This document shows, piece after piece, positions 8,582-10,688 of a stretch of 10,688 nucleotides of DNA. Each line of letters opens with the position of its first letter. Position 1 is the first letter of the stretch. A program made the position numbers and the translations under genes. The stretch comes from CAZTPH01 sp031552655 (GTDB taxonomy: Bacteria; Pseudomonadota; Gammaproteobacteria; UBA9339), in the NCBI GenBank assembly GCA_031552655.1, contig JAVBML010000024.1, forward strand, positions 1-10,688, read 5' to 3'. The notes beneath the pieces are model-generated. The model was not told where the DNA came from. It saw only the letters and a program-made list of their open reading frames with translations, and did no database searches.

Positions 8582-8893
8582 CTAAAAACCTAACAGAGTT
8601 CCCATCGTAAATTTCGTAAACACCAACAAAGGCACAATGCTTACCAAATATAGGGGCTGTTTTGTTATCGTAAATTTATAGCTACCCCAGAGAACACATA
8701 GTGCATATAAGCACTTCATTAATATCGATTCAGAGCCAATATTATCCTTCAATACATCTTGCATCTTCGCTAATTGATCAGCCGCTAAGCCAGAACTGCA
8801 ATACAAAATCCCTCCCAAAGTAAACATCGTAATTCCTAATTTAACCCACCCCTTAGTTGTAAGATTGGTAACAATATTTTTAATTTTACACAT
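8582..8893 (-). CDS. traA: TraA-type F-pilin precursor (propilin)
   Basis: Propilin, the precursor of the conjugative pilus subunit. The precursor is 103 residues (F 121). A 38-residue leader with a hydrophobic core (GITMFTLGGILYC) ends in SGLAA before DQLAKMQDVL, a good signal-peptidase site. The mature subunit would be 65 residues with the F-pilin plan: a short amphipathic start, a first membrane helix (MKCLYALCVLWGSYKF), a short polar loop (TITKQ) and a second membrane helix (YLVSIVPLLVFTKFTMG) ending in LLGF. It is the first gene of the tra operon, as in F. The ATG is preceded by GAGGAG, three bases away. Unusual features are two cysteines at mature positions 23 and 28 and a shorter leader than F. 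No TraQ chaperone or TraX acetylase is visible here. Sequence similarity is weak, so the call rests on architecture and position. Confidence 0.85.
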   Translation of the reverse strand: MCKIKNIVTNLTTKGWVKLGITMFTLGGILYCSSGLAADQLAKMQDVLKDNIGSESILMKCLYALCVLWGSYKFTITKQPLYLVSIVPLLVFTKFTMGTLLGF

Positions 8894-8943
8894 GTACTCC
8901 TCAGTATTATTTTAATGTAGAGCTCATGGCCCTTGAACCAAAC

Positions 8944-8955
8944 AGCTAATTAGCT
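8944..8955. promoter_or_regulatory. 12-bp perfect palindrome upstream of traA
   Basis: AGCTAATTAGCT is a perfect inverted repeat lying 51 bp before the traA start, in the only non-coding stretch between the regulator gene and the operon. Its size fits the operator of a dimeric helix-turn-helix protein. No binding is shown by the sequence; a short AT-rich palindrome can arise by chance. Confidence 0.35.
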
Positions 8956-8962
8956 AACCTAG

Positions 8963-8977
8963 ATATCGCACTATCGC
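8963..8977. promoter_or_regulatory. Tandem TATCGC motifs upstream of traA
   Basis: ATATCGC (8963-8969) and TATCGC (8972-8977) lie eight bases apart as direct repeats. The same word, TATCGCTT (8972-8979), recurs at the start of the regulator gene (9431-9438), and an inverted copy GCGATAT sits at 9474-9480. Shared words at the two control points suggest sites for one regulator, most simply the nearby helix-turn-helix protein. Inference only. Confidence 0.3.
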
Positions 8978-9008
8978 TTTTTTAAAATAGTATTTTCATC
9001 AACCTCCC

Positions 9009-9431
9009 CTAACCTTGATCACTAAATTTCACTGAGCAAAATAATTTCGCTAGAGATAAGATAACTTTAGAAATGATAGGGCCCACAGTTGTTCGACGAT
9101 GCAGTATTTTGTCTATTTCGTTAACACTCGTACCAAGCAATTGGGCTAATTCCTGCTTGCTATAAGGCGGTCGCTTAATTTCCGTTGTTTCTAATCTTTC
9201 GCATTGTAGAAAACGATTAAGTTGCTTAACAACGGTTTCCTGATTCCACCCATTTCTAATATATTGTCTTCTATTAGGACGACTGGACTCCTTACTATCA
9301 GGCCCTCTCCTCTCTTTAATATTTTGACTAGATAAAATAGGAGTGCATTTACTATTAACAGTGGCTTGGTTAGCCAATTGTCGTGGAATTACTGTGTATT
9401 CTGCCGCTGTAGATTGTTTTATCCCTAACAT
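9009..9431 (-). CDS. Helix-turn-helix protein, candidate regulator of the tra operon
   Basis: A 140-residue protein that I do not recognise as a named family. The first half is polar and low in hydrophobic residues, probably a flexible arm (SKESSRPNRRQYIRNGW near residues 46-62). The second half has a short helical piece (ETVVKQLNRFLQCERL) and then YSKQELAQLLGTSVNEIDKILHR, about residues 90-112. That stretch has the spacing of a helix-turn-helix: a first helix KQELAQLL, the turn GTS, and a recognition helix VNEIDKIL. A basic tail follows (RRTTVGPIISKVILSLAKLF). The ATG is preceded by AAGGA six bases upstream. It lies directly before traA on the same strand, where F has traJ and traY. I infer a regulator of transfer; sequence gives no proof of the target. 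The start overlaps a 65-codon upstream ORF by seven bases, and a TATCGC motif overlaps its ribosome site. Confidence 0.6.
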   Translation of the reverse strand: MLGIKQSTAAEYTVIPRQLANQATVNSKCTPILSSQNIKERRGPDSKESSRPNRRQYIRNGWNQETVVKQLNRFLQCERLETTEIKRPPYSKQELAQLLGTSVNEIDKILHRRTTVGPIISKVILSLAKLFCSVKFSDQG

Positions 9432-9622
9432 ATCGCTTCCTTGGTTAGTGCAAATCTAGATAGTCGCAAACAGGCGATATATGGAAACAAAAAACTTTGC
9501 AACAAAGGGCTATTACTTACTGTAAAATGGAAAGTACCAAAAAAATTCGATAACAAGCTAGATGACAAATACTTAATTTTATTATATACTGCTATTCGAA
9601 GTACGGGGTTCAAATTCAACAT
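9425..9622 (-). CDS. Possible 65-codon leader ORF overlapping the regulator start
   Basis: A small ORF starting at an ATG with an excellent ribosome site (AGGAG, six bases upstream) and ending with a TAG that overlaps the ATG of the helix-turn-helix gene (ATGTTAG, seven-base overlap). The peptide, starting MLNLNPVLRIAVYN, is rich in Leu, Ser and Phe and matches no family known to me. Its interest is positional: the ribosome site and ATG lie inside the stretch covered by the putative antisense RNA, and the stop-start overlap would allow coupled translation of the regulator, as the tap leader peptide does for repA in plasmid R1. It may equally be a chance ORF in AT-rich DNA. Confidence 0.35.
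   Translation of the reverse strand: MLNLNPVLRIAVYNKIKYLSSSLLSNFFGTFHFTVSNSPLLQSFLFPYIACLRLSRFALTKEAIC
9562..9590 (+). promoter_or_regulatory. Sigma70-like promoter, plus strand
   Basis: ATGACA (9562-9567) differs from the -35 consensus TTGACA by one base. After an ideal 17-bp spacer comes TATACT (9585-9590), one base from TATAAT. The predicted start is near 9597, which coincides with the first paired base of the downstream stem-loop (9599). No protein-coding gene follows on this strand, so the product should be a small RNA. Confidence 0.5.
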
Positions 9623-9680
9623 TGTGTTCTCCTACTTACATTGTCCTAGTTGAGTTACCGCTCAACTAGGGCCTCTTTTT
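9597..9680 (+). ncRNA. Putative FinP-like antisense RNA, two stem-loops
   Basis: About 84 nt between a near-consensus promoter and an intrinsic terminator, opposite to all genes around it. Stem-loop I: AAGTA (9599-9603), bulged C, GGGG (9605-9608) pair with CTCC and TACTT (9629-9637); an inner AACA/TGTT pair (9618-9628) extends it. Stem-loop II is the terminator hairpin (9643-9672) followed by T's. Stem-loop I is exactly complementary to the AGGAG ribosome site and the ATG of the minus-strand leader ORF, so pairing should block its translation. F FinP is likewise a roughly 80-nt, two-stem antisense RNA whose first stem-loop opposes the traJ ribosome site upstream of traA and whose second stem is the terminator. 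There is no visible sequence kinship with FinP; the analogy is in position and shape. Expression is unproven. Confidence 0.5.
9643..9680 (+). terminator. Intrinsic terminator, plus strand
   Basis: CCTAGTTGAG (9645-9654) and CTCAACTAGG (9661-9670) form a perfect 10-bp stem with loop TTACCG; a T.G and a G-C pair extend it by two. GCCTCTTTTT follows on the plus strand. On the minus strand the hairpin is followed by ACAATGTAAG with no T-run, so it terminates plus-strand RNA only. No plus-strand protein gene precedes it. Confidence 0.72.
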
Positions 9681-9747
9681 ACTTACTTACTCATTGCTTC
9701 ATAGACTCAACGTTTATTTTCAAAATTTAACTCTCTCTTAATTTACA

Positions 9748-9753
9748 GGTATA
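9748..9753 (-). promoter_or_regulatory. Possible extended -10 box upstream of the leader ORF/regulator
   Basis: On the minus strand TGC directly precedes TATACC, the arrangement of an extended -10 promoter; no good -35 box is seen. A start near 9741 would give a leader of about 120 nt before the ATG at 9622, long enough to pair with the whole plus-strand RNA. Weak evidence. Confidence 0.2.
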
Positions 9754-9760
9754 GCACAAG

Positions 9761-9788
9761 TTTAAAAAATTGCTGGAAATTTTTTAAA
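9761..9788. repeat. 11-bp all-AT inverted repeat downstream of the immunity gene
   Basis: TTTAAAAAATT (9761-9771) and AATTTTTTAAA (9778-9788) are perfect inverted copies separated by six bases (GCTGGA). It lies about 100 bp past the immunity gene stop. It could act as a weak terminator for the toxin-immunity transcript, but a stem with no GC pairs is a poor intrinsic terminator. Confidence 0.4.
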
Positions 9789-9887
9789 TACCTTAATCAT
9801 TCTCTTCTTGGATAAATGACCTACTATGTAGACCACATTAGTGTTATATCATCGGTATCAGGATTGATGTATATGATAGTTTGTTAC

Positions 9888-10133
9888 CTATTTCTTGTCT
9901 ACAACTTCCCAAACACCATAGAAAGGTGGATCGGGCTCCACTAATCTCCAAATGCATCCAGAAGCTAATTCTTTAAACCAACGTCCTCCGTAGATCTCAC
10001 CTCTACCATAAGTCGTATCTGGAGTGATTTCTTCTAAGACATTTGACTCGCATTGCTTTTCAACATACTTAAGAAATCTATTGTATTCTTCTGGAGAAAC
10101 AAAGCCTTCTATTTTTTCAAAAAATTGTGACAT
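9888..10133 (-). CDS. Small acidic protein, candidate immunity protein for the upstream toxin
   Basis: An 81-residue soluble protein with no signal peptide or membrane helix. It begins MSQFFEKIEGFVSPEEYNRF, a helical region up to about residue 38, and ends in an aromatic beta-like region: YGRGEIYGGRWFKEL (43-57), IWRLVEPDPPF and GVWEVV (61-78). The acidic N-terminal half is common in immunity proteins that cap basic toxin domains. It starts 14 bp after the stop of the toxin-like gene on the same strand, and nothing else follows it in that operon. Role is inferred from size, position and composition; I cannot name a family. The ribosome site is poor (AT-rich spacer), so expression may depend on coupling to the upstream gene. 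Confidence 0.6.
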   Translation of the reverse strand: MSQFFEKIEGFVSPEEYNRFLKYVEKQCESNVLEEITPDTTYGRGEIYGGRWFKELASGCIWRLVEPDPPFYGVWEVVDKK

Positions 10134-10148
10134 AATTTTTTTAAATAC

Positions 10149-10688
10149 TTATTTTGGGATATAAATCTGGATACTACCTCCAACCAACCCTCGTTGTTGG
10201 GATATATATCCAACATAAATCTTAGTACCAACAGCAAATTCTTTTTCAATAACCTTAGTAGCAGTGTTGCCCCAGTTTTGATCCAAACCTAAATCAATAA
10301 CTGATTGTAATGGACCTTTTGGTTTTACGCTAGTCCAAAAACGGCCTTCAGCTTTTCCACCATCATTGATAACGCGCCAAAATATCGTTGGCTTATCTAA
10401 AACCATCTCTGTATAGGTACCACTTCTAAAAGAATTTACTATTTTACTATCTAAAGGGCCTTTATTTATAGGATTATATCTAATAATAGAGCTATATTTT
10501 ATGGCTTCTTTTTTAAAGCCCAGCTCTTTCATTAATATTGAACCCTGCCTAGCTGCCCTCACCGCCCCGATTGCTCCACCCACCAGGTACCCCACCACTA
10601 ACCCTTCCATGATTTTCGCCGGGATATTCGCCAACATCTTGCGTGCTGCAGCTGGATCTCTTCGGCTTAATTCCACGTACTCGCGTCC
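10149..10688 (-). CDS. C-terminal part of a large protein with a putative polymorphic-toxin tip
   Basis: Partial: the frame is open to the right edge (it enters as GREYVELSRRDPAAARKML), so the 179 visible residues are the C-terminus of a longer protein. Fragment residues 1-48 are alanine and glycine rich with a hydrophobic stretch (IMEGLVVGYLVGGAIGAV), like a pre-toxin linker. From about residue 50 the sequence changes to a compact beta-rich domain: FWRVINDGGKAEG (103-115), RFWTSVKPKGPLQ (116-128), LDQNWGNTATKV (135-146), GTKIYVG (154-160), LVGGSIQIYIPK at the very end. I recall this WR...FWT...WGNTA...GG-Q-YIP layout from C-termini of polymorphic secreted toxins; an arginine on the first strand, an FWTS strand and a final Q-x-Y could suggest an ADP-ribosyltransferase-like fold, but that is inference. 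Followed by a candidate immunity gene. Confidence 0.6.
   Translation of the reverse strand, partial: GREYVELSRRDPAAARKMLANIPAKIMEGLVVGYLVGGAIGAVRAARQGSILMKELGFKKEAIKYSSIIRYNPINKGPLDSKIVNSFRSGTYTEMVLDKPTIFWRVINDGGKAEGRFWTSVKPKGPLQSVIDLGLDQNWGNTATKVIEKEFAVGTKIYVGYISQQRGLVGGSIQIYIPK

Larger units (their letters stand above)
8894..9008 (-). other. Spacer between regulator gene and traA
   Basis: These 115 bp separate the regulator stop from the traA start and should hold the control region or leader of the tra operon. They contain a 12-bp palindrome, two closely spaced TATCGC copies and a five-codon ORF with a ribosome site (listed separately). I could not find a convincing sigma70 promoter with both boxes at proper spacing, so either the operon is read through from upstream or its promoter needs an activator. 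Confidence 0.5.
9432..9887. other. 456-bp intergenic region between regulator and immunity gene
   Basis: No gene of ordinary length lies here. The left half (9432-9680) holds the leader ORF, the plus-strand promoter, the two stem-loops and the T-run described separately. The right half (9681-9887) is AT-rich and holds an 11-bp all-AT inverted repeat (9761-9788) and a possible extended -10 box on the minus strand (9748-9753). I see no tRNA, CRISPR or insertion-sequence ends. Confidence 0.6.

Noticed and set aside
9497..9526. Second plus-strand promoter candidate (TTGCAA, 18 bp, TGTAAA)
   Set aside because: Weaker match than the one at 9562-9590, and its start would not line up with the stem-loops.
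9581..9586. Perfect TATAAT on the minus strand as the regulator promoter
   Set aside because: No -35 box at 16-18 bp; it overlaps the reverse of the better plus-strand -10 box (TATACT, 9585-9590). Kept only as an alternative that would weaken the antisense model.
9604..9622. GGTTCAAATTC resembling the T-arm of a tRNA
   Set aside because: The flanking bases do not form a T-stem and no acceptor, D or anticodon arms can be folded around it.
9441..9653. Plus-strand ORF of 70 codons ending inside the terminator hairpin
   Set aside because: It begins with TTG, has no ribosome site, and runs against the leader ORF; its stop inside the stem and its composition suggest a chance frame.
9643..9672. 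Hairpin as terminator of the toxin-immunity operon on the minus strand
   Set aside because: On the minus strand the stem is followed by ACAATGTAAG, with no run of T's.

Overview
The window is mostly the front half of an F-type (TraA/TraC family) type IV secretion and conjugation operon, all on the minus strand and read from right to left. The gene order, the periplasmic and lipoprotein components and the AT-leaning base composition (about 40% GC by eye) fit a Gram-negative proteobacterium carrying an integrative or plasmid-borne conjugative element. Reduced F-like clusters of this kind are known in Legionellales and Rickettsiales, but nothing here fixes the taxon.

Layout from right to left. 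Positions 10688-10149 hold the C-terminal part of a larger protein that looks like a polymorphic-toxin tip, followed 14 bp later by a small gene (10133-9888) that fits a cognate immunity protein. Positions 9887-9432 have no long gene. They contain, on the plus strand, a good sigma70-like promoter, two stem-loops and a T-run that together define a putative RNA of about 84 nt. This RNA is antisense to the ribosome binding site of a small minus-strand ORF (9622-9425), which overlaps the start of a helix-turn-helix regulator gene (9431-9009). Position, size and two-stem shape recall FinP, the antisense RNA that controls TraJ upstream of traA in F. After a 115-bp spacer with a palindrome and repeated TATCGC motifs comes the transfer operon: traA (pilin), traL, traE, traK, traB, traV, traC, traW, traU, trbC and the start of a secreted protein that is probably traN, cut by the left edge.

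How it works together. TraA is the pilus subunit. TraL and TraE are inner-membrane assembly factors. TraK, TraB and TraV form the envelope-spanning channel (VirB9/VirB10/VirB7-like). TraC is the VirB4-type ATPase. TraW, TraU and TrbC are periplasmic F-specific pilus assembly and mating-pair proteins. Most junctions are ATGA or other short overlaps or gaps of only a few bases, indicating one translationally coupled transcript. The F accessory genes traP, trbD, trbG, traR and trbI are absent from their usual places, so this is a streamlined set.

The most interesting part is the right-hand 1.7 kb: the FinP-like antisense candidate with its leader-ORF/regulator arrangement, and the toxin tip with a sharp GC change inside its reading frame.
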